In this document: piece by piece, positions 35,972 through 45,259 of the stretch
How positions within the stretch are numbered: the first letter of the stretch is position 1
Layout of the letters: each line of letters begins with the position of its first letter
Assembly: GCF_003837805.1 (NCBI RefSeq)
Contig: NZ_RQIT01000026.1
Coordinates: forward strand, 1 to 64,000
DNA length: 64,000 nt
From: Bradyrhizobium sp. RP6
GTDB taxonomy: Bacteria; Pseudomonadota; Alphaproteobacteria; Rhizobiales; Xanthobacteraceae
Direction of reading: 5' to 3'
The notes under the pieces: model-generated
Seen by the model: only the letters and a program-made list of their open reading frames with translations
Told to the model about the DNA's origin: nothing
Databases searched by the model: none
Position numbers and translations under genes: made by a program

Positions 35972-36272
35972 GGCCTTTTGAGCCATTTCCCATGCAATTC
36001 GCACATGGCTCGGTTGCTTCCAGAGAAACCCAGATTCAGTTTCTTTGATAAGGAAATTCAATGGGTTGATAGTCATTTGCATACGAACGAGGCAACTCCG
36101 GAACGTAGTTTTCAACTCCATGATCGATATTTGGCCAGCAGATGACTGGGATGAGGCAGCACGCCTCGGCATCCAAAATACCAGGGAGCAAATCAAGACA
36201 GCGCTGCACCCGGGGGACGAATTGGGCTAGGCAGGAGGCGAGCTTCAGCCAACCTTCGCTTCGAGGATTCCC
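35972..36272. other. Spacer upstream of the phosphatase gene
   Basis: No convincing gene. A short plus-strand frame (36120-36230, MIDIWPADDWDEAARLGIQ...) has some protein character but no known relative. Confidence 0.3.
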
Positions 36273-37055
36273 GTGACGGTGATCGACTTCTCCGCCTTCA
36301 TCGGTCGGCTCGCCACCGCCTCCGGCGAAACCATCCTGCCGTTCTTCCGCACCTCGCTGTCGGTCGACGACAAGAGCAAGACCAAGGATTTCGACCCCGT
36401 GACGGAGGCCGACCGCGCCGCGGAGGCGGTGATGCGGCGCCTGATCAGGGCAAATTTCCCTCAGCACGGCATCGTCGGCGAGGAATTCGGCAATGAGCAG
36501 GACGATGCCGAGTATGTCTGGGTGCTCGACCCCATTGACGGCACCAAATCCTTCATCGGCGGCTTTCCGATCTGGGGCACGCTGATTGCGCTGCTCCACA
36601 AGGGCGCGCCGGTCTACGGCATGATGCACCAGCCCTTCATCGGCGAGCGCTTTTCCGGCGACAACGGCTCGGCCAATTACAGGGGCCCCTCCGGCGAGCG
36701 CCGGCTCCAGGTCCGCCGCTGCGCCTCGCTGTCGGAAGCCACGACCTACACCACCAGTCCCCTGCTGATGAACGAGAGCGACCGCGCCATCTTCGGCCGC
36801 ATCGAGCAGGGCGCGCGGCTGTCGCGCTATGGCGGCGATTGTTACTCCTATTGCATGCTGGCGGCCGGCCACGTCGATCTCGTGGTCGAGACCGAGCTGA
36901 AGCCCTACGACATCGCGGCGCTGATCCCGATCGTGACCGGCGCCGGCGGCGTGGTCACCACGTGGGAAGGCAAGCCGGCCCAGGGCGGCGGCCGCATCAT
37001 CGCGGCCGGCGACGCGCGGGTTCACGAAGAGGCCTTGAGGCTCTTGAACCAGTAA
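36273..37055 (+). CDS. hisN: Inositol-monophosphatase-family phosphatase, probably histidinol-phosphatase
   Basis: 260 residues. VTEADRAAEAVMRRLIRANF, GIVGEEFGN, VLDPIDGTKSFIGGFPIWGT and the late RYGGDCYSYCMLAAGHVDLV plus ELKPYDIAALIPIVTGAGGV are the Mg-binding motifs of the IMPase family (E in GEE, DPIDGT, and D in the YDIAA block). The SFIGGFPIWGTLIAL variant and the overall length match the HisN type, which removes phosphate from L-histidinol phosphate in Actinobacteria and Alphaproteobacteria. Inositol- or other sugar-phosphatase activity is the alternative. It is monocistronic. It starts GTG at 36273; the region before it has a weak ribosome site. Confidence 0.85.
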   Translation: MTVIDFSAFIGRLATASGETILPFFRTSLSVDDKSKTKDFDPVTEADRAAEAVMRRLIRANFPQHGIVGEEFGNEQDDAEYVWVLDPIDGTKSFIGGFPIWGTLIALLHKGAPVYGMMHQPFIGERFSGDNGSANYRGPSGERRLQVRRCASLSEATTYTTSPLLMNESDRAIFGRIEQGARLSRYGGDCYSYCMLAAGHVDLVVETELKPYDIAALIPIVTGAGGVVTTWEGKPAQGGGRIIAAGDARVHEEALRLLNQ

Positions 37056-37162
37056 CAACGCGAGCGGAGGGCTTGCATCACCGACGCGGGGGCGGAGACA
37101 GCGAAGTAGGCCACTTACCCTGGAGGTCAAGAGCCGTTCTCTCACAACGCGACAGGTGCGTT

Positions 37163-37295
37163 CCCTCCCCTCCTTGCGGGGGAGGGCTAGGGAGAGGGGT
37201 TCACACGGGGACTCCATCGATCACCTTCTTAGCGACAGAGAGACCTTTTGCTGGGTACCCCTCTCCCCCGCCCTCCCCCGCAAGGGGGGAGGGAG
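37163..37295. repeat. Large GC-rich inverted repeat (interspersed element)
   Basis: Arms at 37163-37200 (CCCTCCCCTCCTTGCGGGGG...) and 37258-37295 (ACCCCTCTCCCCCGCCCTCC...) are near-complementary over 38 bases. It sits between two genes facing each other. It is a palindromic repeat of the kind scattered through rhizobial chromosomes and could stop transcription from both sides. Confidence 0.75.
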
Positions 37296-37347
37296 CGCAG
37301 TTGGGCTCGCTGCTGCAGCGTGGGCTCACACCAGAGCGCGGCCCTCC

Positions 37348-38238
37348 TCACACCGCCTCTGCCCTGAGATGCTCCACCAGCATCTTGGCCGGCTTTGGTA
37401 GCGCCTTGAAGCTTCGCGCGCAGATCACGAGGCGGCGGTTGGCCCAGGCGTCGCGCAGGCGGACCATGGCGAGCGGCATCAGCTTGGCGCAGCGGCGGGC
37501 GGCGGCTTCCGGCACCAGGGCAACGCCGACATCGGCGGCAACCATCTGGCAGATCGCATCGAAATCGCGCAGGCGCGCGCGGAAATGCGGGCGCATGCCG
37601 AGTCGCGCCGCGTGCTTCGAGATGTGCATCTGGAGCGCTGTGGCGCTGGTCAGGCCGACGAAGTCGCAGGCCGCGGCCTCCTGAAAATCGATCTGGCGCC
37701 GGCCGGCGAACGGGCCGCGGCGGGAGGTCACCAGCGTCAGGCGATCCTCGCTGAACACGAAGCGCTCGATATGGTCAGGCAGCGCGTGCTCGGCGGCAAA
37801 ACCGAGATCGGCGGCGCCCGTCGTGATCGCCGCCGCAATGTCGGTGCTCTCGCGCTCCTCGATGTCGACGGCGACGTCGTGATGCGCGCGCAGGAAGCCG
37901 GCGAGCGCCTTCGGCAGATGCTCCGAGAGCCCCGAGGTGTTGGCGAGGAAATGCACGCTGGCGCGCAAACCGCTGGCAAAGCCGGCAAGATCGCCGCGCA
38001 TGGCGTCGATCTGGTGGATGACGAGCCGCGCATGATCGAGCAGGCGCTCGCCGGCCGCGGTCAATTCGATGCCGCGGCGGCCGCGCTTGAGCAGCGCGAC
38101 GCCGAGCGCATCCTCGAGCCCCTTGATGCGTGCGCTGGCGGAGGCCAGCGCCAGGTGTGACCGCTCGGCACCGCGTGTGATGCTGCGCTGGTCGGCGACC
38201 GCGATGAAGAGCTGGAGGTCGACGAGGTCGAAGCGCAT
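37348..38238 (-). CDS. LysR-type transcriptional regulator
   Basis: 296 residues. The N-terminal winged HTH reads MRFDLVDLQLFIAVADQRSI, then TRGAERSHLALASASARIKG and LEDALGVALLKRGRRGIELT. The effector domain follows (FLANTSGLSEHLPKALAGFL ... GAADLGFAAEHALPDHIERF). LysR proteins activate or repress in response to a small ligand, often controlling the divergent gene. Here that is the TauE/SafE permease at 38328, with 89 bases between the two starts, so the permease is the likely target and an anionic sulphur or carbon compound the likely ligand (inference). Confidence 0.93.
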   Translation of the reverse strand: MRFDLVDLQLFIAVADQRSITRGAERSHLALASASARIKGLEDALGVALLKRGRRGIELTAAGERLLDHARLVIHQIDAMRGDLAGFASGLRASVHFLANTSGLSEHLPKALAGFLRAHHDVAVDIEERESTDIAAAITTGAADLGFAAEHALPDHIERFVFSEDRLTLVTSRRGPFAGRRQIDFQEAAACDFVGLTSATALQMHISKHAARLGMRPHFRARLRDFDAICQMVAADVGVALVPEAAARRCAKLMPLAMVRLRDAWANRRLVICARSFKALPKPAKMLVEHLRAEAV

Positions 38239-38327
38239 GCCGTGTCTCCTCAGCCTTCGCCCCAGACGAAGGCTCTCTCCGTAACCTCCAGATTGTGCCC
38301 GATCGCGGCATCGGTCAATGTGCGGGG

Positions 38328-39080
38328 ATGATCGACCCGCTTCTCATTCTCGTCGCCGCCGTCTTCCTGCTTGCCGGATTCGTCAAGGGCGTGGTCGGGC
38401 TTGGCCTGCCGACGGTGTCCATGGGCCTGCTCGCCGTGAGCATGGCGCCGAGCCGCGCCATCGCCATCGTCATCGTGCCCGCCATCATCACCAACATCTG
38501 GCAGACCTTCGTCGGCCCTTATCTGCGCGACATCCTGAGGCGGCTGTGGCCGCTGATGATCGGCACCGTGATCGGATGCTGGCTCAATGCCGGCGCGCTG
38601 ACCGGCCCGCATGCGCGGTACGGCACGATCGTGCTCGGCGCCCTGCTCGTCACCTACGCCGTGATCGGCCTGAACAAGTTCCAGTTTCGCGTCGCACCCG
38701 AGAACGAGAAATGGGTCGGCGGCATGGTCGGAATCGTCACCGGCGTGATCTCGGCCTCGACCGGCGTGCAGGTGATCCCCTCGATGCCGTTCATGCAGGC
38801 GATCGGCATGGAAAAGGACGAGCTGGTGCAGGCGCTCGGCGTGTTCTTCACGACGGCGACGCTCGCGCTCGCCTTCAACCTGACCGCGGTCGGCTTGCTG
38901 ACGCCCGCCAATGCCGTACCGGGCGCCGTGGGCCTCGCCATGGCCTTTGCCGGCATGTTCATCGGCCAATCGGTGCGGGCGCGGATGCCGGCGGAAGCGT
39001 TTCGCCGCTGGTTCCTGATCGCGATGATTTTGCTCGGCCTCTATCTCGCCGGAAGCGCGCTGGCGAAGGAATTCGGTTAA
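38328..39080 (+). CDS. TauE/SafE-family anion permease (DUF81)
   Basis: 250 residues from ATG 38328 (GTG 38295 is possible). Eight or so hydrophobic helices are evident, beginning LLILVAAVFLLAGFVKGVVG, with the family motif GFVKGVVGLGLP repeated in the second half as GIVTGVISASTGVQVIPSMP. These proteins move sulfite, sulfoacetate or related anions across the inner membrane. It is divergent from the LysR gene and probably under its control. It ends five bases from the converging GFA gene. Confidence 0.9.
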   Translation: MIDPLLILVAAVFLLAGFVKGVVGLGLPTVSMGLLAVSMAPSRAIAIVIVPAIITNIWQTFVGPYLRDILRRLWPLMIGTVIGCWLNAGALTGPHARYGTIVLGALLVTYAVIGLNKFQFRVAPENEKWVGGMVGIVTGVISASTGVQVIPSMPFMQAIGMEKDELVQALGVFFTTATLALAFNLTAVGLLTPANAVPGAVGLAMAFAGMFIGQSVRARMPAEAFRRWFLIAMILLGLYLAGSALAKEFG

Positions 39081-39085
39081 GCGCC

Positions 39086-39496
39086 TTACGATTTCGGCCC
39101 ATAGCCCGGCACCCATTTTTCGTGTTGAGGCAGATCGTCCTGGATTGTCCACCACGGTACGCGCGACGAGGTGAAAACGTGGAGGCGAGGCCGAACTTCC
39201 GGATCGTCATCGAGCAGGCCAGCGGGAATGCTGACGGTCGGGAGATAGCTCGCCTTGCCGGGCGTCGGGCAGCCGCAGGTCCTGCACCGATGGCGGAAAC
39301 TTCCCGGCGAGGATTCGTAGGCCACGGTCAGGTTCTCGCCTGAAACAAAGCGAAACTTGTCGGCATCGACATGGGCGTAGGTGGCGAATGCCGCGCCGGT
39401 CAGCTTGCGGCAATTGGCACAATGGCAATGGGTCAGCCAACGCACCTGATCGATCTCGAACCGCACAGCGCCGCACAGACAGCTTCCACGGATCAT
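39086..39496 (-). CDS. GFA/CENP-V family zinc protein
   Basis: 136 residues. MIRGSCLCGAVRFEI, THCHCANCRKLTGAAFATYA and SFRHRCRTCGCPT supply the conserved cysteines that bind zinc in the glutathione-dependent formaldehyde-activating (GFA) fold. Formaldehyde handling is only proven for a few members; for most, as here, the substrate is not known. The gene stands alone, converging with the TauE gene, and is upstream of a minus-strand LysE gene 66 bases away. Confidence 0.9.
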   Translation of the reverse strand: MIRGSCLCGAVRFEIDQVRWLTHCHCANCRKLTGAAFATYAHVDADKFRFVSGENLTVAYESSPGSFRHRCRTCGCPTPGKASYLPTVSIPAGLLDDDPEVRPRLHVFTSSRVPWWTIQDDLPQHEKWVPGYGPKS

Positions 39497-39562
39497 CGAA
39501 ACCTCCCTGCACAGCTTTCATAGGGCGAAGCGCCCGCTGCACCAGTCCTTCGTTCGAGCGAG

Positions 39563-40195
39563 TTACCGCGTCTCCAGCATGGCGACGCGGATGCCGAGAT
39601 AGATGAAGAGGCCGCCAAGCGCGCGATTGACCCAGGCGATGGCACCCTCGGATTGCCTCAGCCGGTGCGCGGCCCTGGCCGCGAACGCGGCGAGCACCAG
39701 GCACCACAGCGTCCCCGTAAAAATGAAGATCAGGCCGAGCGTCAGGAAGGCGAGCGGCTTGTACGGCGCATCGGCTGCGACGAATTGCGGCAGGAAGGCC
39801 AGGAAGAACAGCGCGACCTTGGGATTGAGCGCATTGGTGAAGACGCCCTGGAGGAAGACCCGCCGCAATGAGCTCCGCACCGGCTCGTCGATCGCCGACG
39901 CCGGCACCGGGCGCGACAACAGCATCTGGAGCCCGGTTACGACGAGATAGGCCGCGCCCAGCAGCTTCAGGATCGAGAAGGCGGTGGACGAGGCCATCAG
40001 CAGCGCCGAAAGACCGATCGCCGCGCCCGCGACATGGACAAAACAGCCGCAACTGATGCCCAAGGCGGCAGCGGCGCCGCCCCGCCAGCCCATTTGCATG
40101 CTGCGGCCGATCACATAGACCGAATCCGGCCCCGGCGTGATGTTGAGCAGCACACCCGACAGGATGAAAAGCCCGATCTCGTGAATGCCCAGCAT
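39563..40195 (-). CDS. LysE/RhtB-family amino-acid exporter
   Basis: 210 residues with six hydrophobic segments. The start MLGIHEIGLFILSGVLLNIT, then PGPDSVYVIGRSMQMGWRGG and AAALGISCGCFVHVAGAAIG are the LysE-family signature, including the PGPD motif. It exports amino acids or homoserine lactones across the inner membrane. VFTNALNPKVALFFLAFLPQ in the middle is equally typical. It is a single gene, and the substrate is unknown. Confidence 0.93.
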   Translation of the reverse strand: MLGIHEIGLFILSGVLLNITPGPDSVYVIGRSMQMGWRGGAAAALGISCGCFVHVAGAAIGLSALLMASSTAFSILKLLGAAYLVVTGLQMLLSRPVPASAIDEPVRSSLRRVFLQGVFTNALNPKVALFFLAFLPQFVAADAPYKPLAFLTLGLIFIFTGTLWCLVLAAFAARAAHRLRQSEGAIAWVNRALGGLFIYLGIRVAMLETR

Positions 40196-40420
40196 GCAAG
40201 CTGCCTCCCGCCGCCCCGTCCGGGCGGTCCCGGTTCCGCTTAGTCGGTTCGCCCGTCCCCGTCCACCGCCGCGATTGCCTAGGATTTACCTCGAATTTGC
40301 AATGCGGATCATGCTTTCGCTTGGCCTCATCTGCTTTATAAAGGCAGGGTTCTTGAAATGCGGGACTCGAGGCGACTGCCACGCCGTGGCCGGTCCCCTC
40401 TCCCTTGGAGCTTCGCGGAT

Positions 40421-42217
40421 ATGGAAAGACGTCTGGCTGCCATCGTCTGCGCCGATGTCGCCGGCTATTCGCGCATGATGGGAAGCGACGAGGCCGGCAC
40501 CCATGCCGCCTTCAAGGCCCATCGCGCGGCAATCCACCCCATCATCCTCAATCATGGCGGCCGCGTCGTGAAGAACACCGGCGACGGCTTCCTGCTCGAG
40601 TTCGCCTCGATTGTCGGCGCCACCGAGGCGGCGATCGCGATGCAGACGGTGATGGCGGAGCGCAACCAGCATCTGCCCGCTGACCGCGCCATGCAGTTCC
40701 GGCTCGGCATCCACATGGGCGATGTCATCGCCGACGAGGACGAGGTCTTCGGTGACGATGTCAACATCGCCGTCCGTCTGGAATCCGTGGCGAGCCCCGG
40801 CGGCTTCGCGATCTCGGCCAAGGCCTACAAAGAGGCGAGCAAGCATCTCTCGGTGCCGCTGACCGATGCCGGCAACCATCGCTTCAAGAACATCAAGGAT
40901 GCGGTCGGGGTCTGGACCTGGACGCCCGAGGGCGCGCCGGCGCTTGCCCCCGAGCTCCGGGAAGCCTCCGCCCTCTCGCAGCAGTACCGCACCGCGATCG
41001 TCGGCGTGCTGCCCTTTGCCAATCTCAGCGACGCCCAGGATGAATATTTCTCCGATGGCCTCACCGAGGACCTGATCCACGCGCTGTCGCTGCAATCCTT
41101 CTATCGCGTGCTGAGCCGCAACTCGACCTTCGCCTTCAAGGGCAAGAACACGAGCACCCGCCTGATCGCACGCGAGATCGACGCCACCTATTTGATCCAG
41201 GGCTCCGTGCGCCGCGCCGGCGCCAAGATCCGCGTCACGGCCGAGCTGATTGCGCCGGAGACCGGCGAGCAGCTCTGGACCGGCCGCTACGACCGCGACA
41301 TCGGCGACCTCTTCGCGATGCAGGACGAGATCACGACCAACCTGTCTGCCGCGGTCGCCACCGAGATCGTCCGTGCCGAGGCCTCGGCACCGGCGCGGAT
41401 CTCGACTGACGTGTCCGCCTGGGACCGTTTCCTTAAGGGGCTGTCGCACTATTACCGGCAGACCAAGGAGGACTTGGCCGCCGCCGTCGACCTGTTCCGT
41501 GAGGCCATCCGGCTCGATCCCAAACTGTCGATCGCACACGCCTATCTCGCCACGATCCAGATCCAGAGCATTCAGTTCGGCTGGGTCAAGGGCACGCGCG
41601 ACATGTGGACCGAGGCAATGAACCTCGCCGAAACCAGCGTCCGGCTCGACCCGCGCTCCTCCTTTGCGTTCTCGATCCTGTCCTGGGCCCATGCGATGGA
41701 GGGACATCATGAGGCGGCGATGGACGCCGCCAAGCGCGCGGTCGCGCTCAACCCCTACGACAATGGCGCGCGCGGCGTGCTCGGCATCTGTCATTTCATG
41801 ATCGGCGAGCACCGCGAGGCGATCGAGCTGTTCTCGATGGCCGCGCAACGCGACAACAGCGACCCGCGCTATCAATGGTCGGCGCTGAACGCGTTCAGTC
41901 ATTATCTTCTGCGCCAATATGACGCGACGCTGTCATGGGCCCGCGAGCAGCTCTACATCAACCCGAATCACATGCAGGCGCTGGCGATCCGCGCCGCGGC
42001 ATTGGCGCAACTGGGGCGAAGCGACGAGGCGAGCGAAGCCGCCCGCGTGCTGATGGCAAACTATCCAGCGCTGAACGTCGAGAGGCACTTGCGCAACTTC
42101 CACTGGAAGCGGCCCGAGGACATCGCCCATTATCGCGACGGGCTACTGAAGGCCGGCGTGCCGCTGGGCAAGCTCGCCCTGGTTCAGGGCGGCGTCAAAC
42201 GCGCCGCCGAATCCTGA
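40421..42217 (+). CDS. Class III adenylate/guanylate cyclase with TolB-like and TPR domains
   Basis: 598 residues from ATG 40421 (upstream extension to 40358 is unlikely). The cyclase domain shows RRLAAIVCADVAGYSRMMGS with the metal Asp, KNTGDGFLLEFASIV with the second Asp, and FGDDVNIAVRLESVASPGGF. A TolB-like N-terminal domain follows (VGVLPFANLSDAQDEYFSDG), then TPR units to the end (DLFREAIRLDPKLSIAHAYL, AKRAVALNPYDNGARGVLGI). Bradyrhizobium has many such soluble cyclases with TPR sensors. The truncated TPR piece at 20113-20989 belongs to the same general family. There is no operon partner. Confidence 0.93.
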   Translation: MERRLAAIVCADVAGYSRMMGSDEAGTHAAFKAHRAAIHPIILNHGGRVVKNTGDGFLLEFASIVGATEAAIAMQTVMAERNQHLPADRAMQFRLGIHMGDVIADEDEVFGDDVNIAVRLESVASPGGFAISAKAYKEASKHLSVPLTDAGNHRFKNIKDAVGVWTWTPEGAPALAPELREASALSQQYRTAIVGVLPFANLSDAQDEYFSDGLTEDLIHALSLQSFYRVLSRNSTFAFKGKNTSTRLIAREIDATYLIQGSVRRAGAKIRVTAELIAPETGEQLWTGRYDRDIGDLFAMQDEITTNLSAAVATEIVRAEASAPARISTDVSAWDRFLKGLSHYYRQTKEDLAAAVDLFREAIRLDPKLSIAHAYLATIQIQSIQFGWVKGTRDMWTEAMNLAETSVRLDPRSSFAFSILSWAHAMEGHHEAAMDAAKRAVALNPYDNGARGVLGICHFMIGEHREAIELFSMAAQRDNSDPRYQWSALNAFSHYLLRQYDATLSWAREQLYINPNHMQALAIRAAALAQLGRSDEASEAARVLMANYPALNVERHLRNFHWKRPEDIAHYRDGLLKAGVPLGKLALVQGGVKRAAES

Positions 42218-42391
42218 GAAACTGCCCGTGCCAGTGCCGTCCGACACCGGCTTTTTTTGGCAGGACAGTGAAGTCAGCCACACTTCGTTGCACGCTGAAG
42301 TAGTATATACCCTCCTGTCGGTTTGTTAGGACTTTCCGCGCTCTAACAGCGCGCCTGCTTTTTTAGACTCGCCGTTTTCAGGATTTGGGCC

Positions 42392-45199
42392 ATGCATGAC
42401 CGCGCTTCGAAGCCGCCCTTCGACCCCTCGATCCAGGTCTCGCCGAACAATCCCTGCCCCTTCCTGCGCGGCCTCGTCGGCGAAGGTTTTGTCGACGGCG
42501 GCACCGTCCCACTCCGGACCCTGTCGCAGACTATCGCCAATGCAAGCGGCGAGACCGGGCTGAAGAAGACCTCGGCCCGCATCCAGGTCCGCGGCGTCGC
42601 ACTGATCGCCAACGGTGCCTGTCACATCCTGCAAAGCATCTTCTGGGGCGCGCAGCTCAACACGCTGCGCGGCGGCCCGCTCGACAAGCTCGGTGCCGGC
42701 TCGCGCATCCTCGGGGTCGACGGTCGCGTCAACGAGGACGAGATTGCACGGCTCGCCAGTTTCGGCGGCACCTATGCCGACCCCGACGGCGGCACCGAGA
42801 CCGGCCTCAACGCCTCTCAAATCCAGACCTTCATGAAAGACAATCTCAAGCGCGCCGGCAAGCAAGCGCGCTGGTACTACCCGATCCTGATGAAGTTCGA
42901 ATGGCCGATCCTGCTCAAGATCATGGGCAAGGGTCGGGGCGACGACCGCTATCTCAGCGTGGCCGAGGTGAGGACATTGTTCTACGAGCGCAGATTCCCG
43001 GACAGGATCACCCAGAGGATTGTCGCCCAGCCGGTCAAACCGCCGTCGCTGATCTTGCGCGCCGCTGGCGGCCTCGTCGCCGCGCTCCTCGTCTTTGGCG
43101 TCGTCGCATTGCGCTTTCCCGATCAATTCCAGCCGATGCTTCCCGGCATCCTCGGCGATCTCGTGGCGCCGCCACTGCCGCAGCTCGTCGAACCCAGGGC
43201 TGCATACTGGCTTGAGCAGAACTGGGCGCTGGAGGACCGGCACTGGTTTCATCACGCCAGCCAGGGCACCGCGACTTTCCCGGTGCCTTATCGCTGGTTC
43301 ATGGCGCTCGAGCAGCCGCGGCTTCATTTCTTCGCAAAGCCCGGGATGCTGCATGACGGCGACCACCTTCAGCGCTTCGGCTTCATCCCGAGCCCGCAGA
43401 CGATCAACACCGACAACGCCACGCTCCGCCGGTTCGGCTATGCCAACGTTTACGACAAGACGAACCCGGTGCCGGCGCGGCTCTGGAATCCGCCGGTGAA
43501 CTGGGGTCCCCAGGCCGAAAACGTCGACGGCCTGCCCGTCGGCTTCGCACGCATGACCGGCGTAGCCGATCCTGCGACCGGCCAGATCGGCGAGGACCGG
43601 ATCGGCCTGACCTGCGCCGCCTGCCACACCGGCCAGATCCACTACAAGGGCATCGACATCCGCTTCGACGGCGGTCCCGCGATGACCGATCTGAGGAAGC
43701 TCGAGGTCACGACCGGCCTGTCGATCGCCTACACGCTCTACGTGCCGGGGCGCTTCACGCGCTTCGCCGACCGCGTGCTCGGCCCTTCCGCCAGCGATGC
43801 GGACCGCGACGCACTGAAGCAGAACCTGAGTGCGATCGGCACGTTCCTGGTCGACTGGGAGAAGACCTACGCGAAGACCATCGGCGGCAAGACGAGGTTC
43901 AACGAGAAGACGAAGCGGGAAGAGAAGCAGCAGGACACCGAGGAAGGTTATGGCCGCCTCGATGCGCTCAACCGCATCGGCAACCAGGTCTTCTCGCAGG
44001 ACATGACGCTTAGCGGCCTCAGCGGCTTCGAAAAGAATCTGCACGCCAAGGACGCGCCGGTCAGCTTCCCCCCGATCTGGACGGTACCCTGGCTCAAATA
44101 CGCGCAATATGACGCTTCGATCGAACAGCCTCTGATCCGCAACGCCGGCGAAGCGCTGGGCGTGACCGCGCTGCTCAATCTGTCCGACAATACGCCCAAG
44201 GACAGGCTGTTCCGCTCCTCGATGGACATCAAGAATCTGAACTGGATCGAGGATCTGCTGAAGGGATCGGCGCCGTATCCGAAAAAGCAGCTCTCCGGAC
44301 TGACGTCGCCGAAATGGCCGTCGGACATTTTCGGCGATGATGCCTGGAAGATCGATGGCGACCGCGTCAAACGTGGCCGCAAGCTCTACTCGGAGCTCTG
44401 CGTCGAATGCCATCTGGGTCCGGTCAACGATCCCGTATTCGACAGTGAGTTTCCGGCCCAAAGCATCTGGTCCTCGTCACGGTGGGAAACCATCGGCGAG
44501 GAGAAATTCCTGAACGAGGTCCAGAAGAGCGCCAAAGGCATGGGCACCGACCCTGCTCAGGCCGGGGTGCTGGCGACGCGCACGGTTCAGGTGCCGGGCT
44601 TTCTCAAGCTTGATCCCACCCAGAACCTCAATGCCTGGTGGAATTGCAATCTGCCGGATATTTCTTCGACCGACATGCCATATTCGCTTGGCCTGATGGT
44701 GCTCGTCGACATCGTCGCCCGCAAGGCAATGGACGATGCCAAGATCGACCCGAAGGTTCAGCAAGCCTGGTGGGGCAAGCGCAAGAACTGCCCCAATCCC
44801 GGTCCGCAGCCGCCCGACAAGACCGAGCCGGGGCCCTGGTATCGCGCGCGACCGCTCGATGGCGTCTGGGCCACCGCGCCTTACCTGCACAACGGATCTG
44901 TCCCTTCGCTCTACTGGATGCTGAGCCCCGCGGCCGAGCGCCCCAAATCGTTCTGCATGGGTGGTGGCCGCGACTACGATCCGAAGCAGGTCGGCTTCGC
45001 GGTCGCCGACGGCGAGAGCTGCAAGACCGGGCAGTCGCGCTTCTCGACGCGGGCGTCTGATGGCACCGAACTGTTCGGCAACAGCAATGCCGGCCACTCG
45101 TTCGACGGTACGCCAGGCCCCGGCAAGGACGGCACCATCGGCCGCGTGCTCAAGGAGCAGGAGCGCTACGACCTGATCGAGTATCTGAAGACGCTCTAG
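42392..45199 (+). CDS. Di-haem cytochrome c (peroxidase/RoxA-like) with N-terminal peroxygenase-like domain
   Basis: 935 residues, far longer than the 330-400 of bacterial di-haem peroxidases. Residues 1-210 are a soluble domain with NNPCPFLRGLVGEGFVDG and TLSQTIANASGETGLKKTSA, reminiscent of caleosin/haem-thiolate peroxygenase starts (NPCPFLR...LN). A membrane helix follows (about 219-244, ILRAAGGLVAALLVFGVVAL), then a large periplasmic part with two CXXCH haem sites, CAACHTG at 408 and CVECHLG at 670, and GVWATAPYLHNGSVPSLYWM near the C-terminus, as in the RoxA/di-haem peroxidase family. The ATG follows a short ribosome site. It is a single gene and its substrate is not known. The domain union is unusual. 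Confidence 0.85.
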   Translation: MHDRASKPPFDPSIQVSPNNPCPFLRGLVGEGFVDGGTVPLRTLSQTIANASGETGLKKTSARIQVRGVALIANGACHILQSIFWGAQLNTLRGGPLDKLGAGSRILGVDGRVNEDEIARLASFGGTYADPDGGTETGLNASQIQTFMKDNLKRAGKQARWYYPILMKFEWPILLKIMGKGRGDDRYLSVAEVRTLFYERRFPDRITQRIVAQPVKPPSLILRAAGGLVAALLVFGVVALRFPDQFQPMLPGILGDLVAPPLPQLVEPRAAYWLEQNWALEDRHWFHHASQGTATFPVPYRWFMALEQPRLHFFAKPGMLHDGDHLQRFGFIPSPQTINTDNATLRRFGYANVYDKTNPVPARLWNPPVNWGPQAENVDGLPVGFARMTGVADPATGQIGEDRIGLTCAACHTGQIHYKGIDIRFDGGPAMTDLRKLEVTTGLSIAYTLYVPGRFTRFADRVLGPSASDADRDALKQNLSAIGTFLVDWEKTYAKTIGGKTRFNEKTKREEKQQDTEEGYGRLDALNRIGNQVFSQDMTLSGLSGFEKNLHAKDAPVSFPPIWTVPWLKYAQYDASIEQPLIRNAGEALGVTALLNLSDNTPKDRLFRSSMDIKNLNWIEDLLKGSAPYPKKQLSGLTSPKWPSDIFGDDAWKIDGDRVKRGRKLYSELCVECHLGPVNDPVFDSEFPAQSIWSSSRWETIGEEKFLNEVQKSAKGMGTDPAQAGVLATRTVQVPGFLKLDPTQNLNAWWNCNLPDISSTDMPYSLGLMVLVDIVARKAMDDAKIDPKVQQAWWGKRKNCPNPGPQPPDKTEPGPWYRARPLDGVWATAPYLHNGSVPSLYWMLSPAAERPKSFCMGGGRDYDPKQVGFAVADGESCKTGQSRFSTRASDGTELFGNSNAGHSFDGTPGPGKDGTIGRVLKEQERYDLIEYLKTL

Positions 45200-45259
45200 G
45201 GCGACTGGAGTTCGCCCTCGTCATGGCCGAGCTTGTGGCACGATCCCTCGCTCAAGCGC

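Noticed and set aside
36036..37217. Long minus-strand frame over the phosphatase gene
   Set aside because: It is the antisense shadow of a strong plus-strand gene; its translation is Arg/Gly/Ala-rich without motifs.
42326..44461. 711-codon minus-strand frame opposite the cytochrome gene
   Set aside because: Shadow frame; the CXXCH motifs and membrane helix are in the plus-strand gene.
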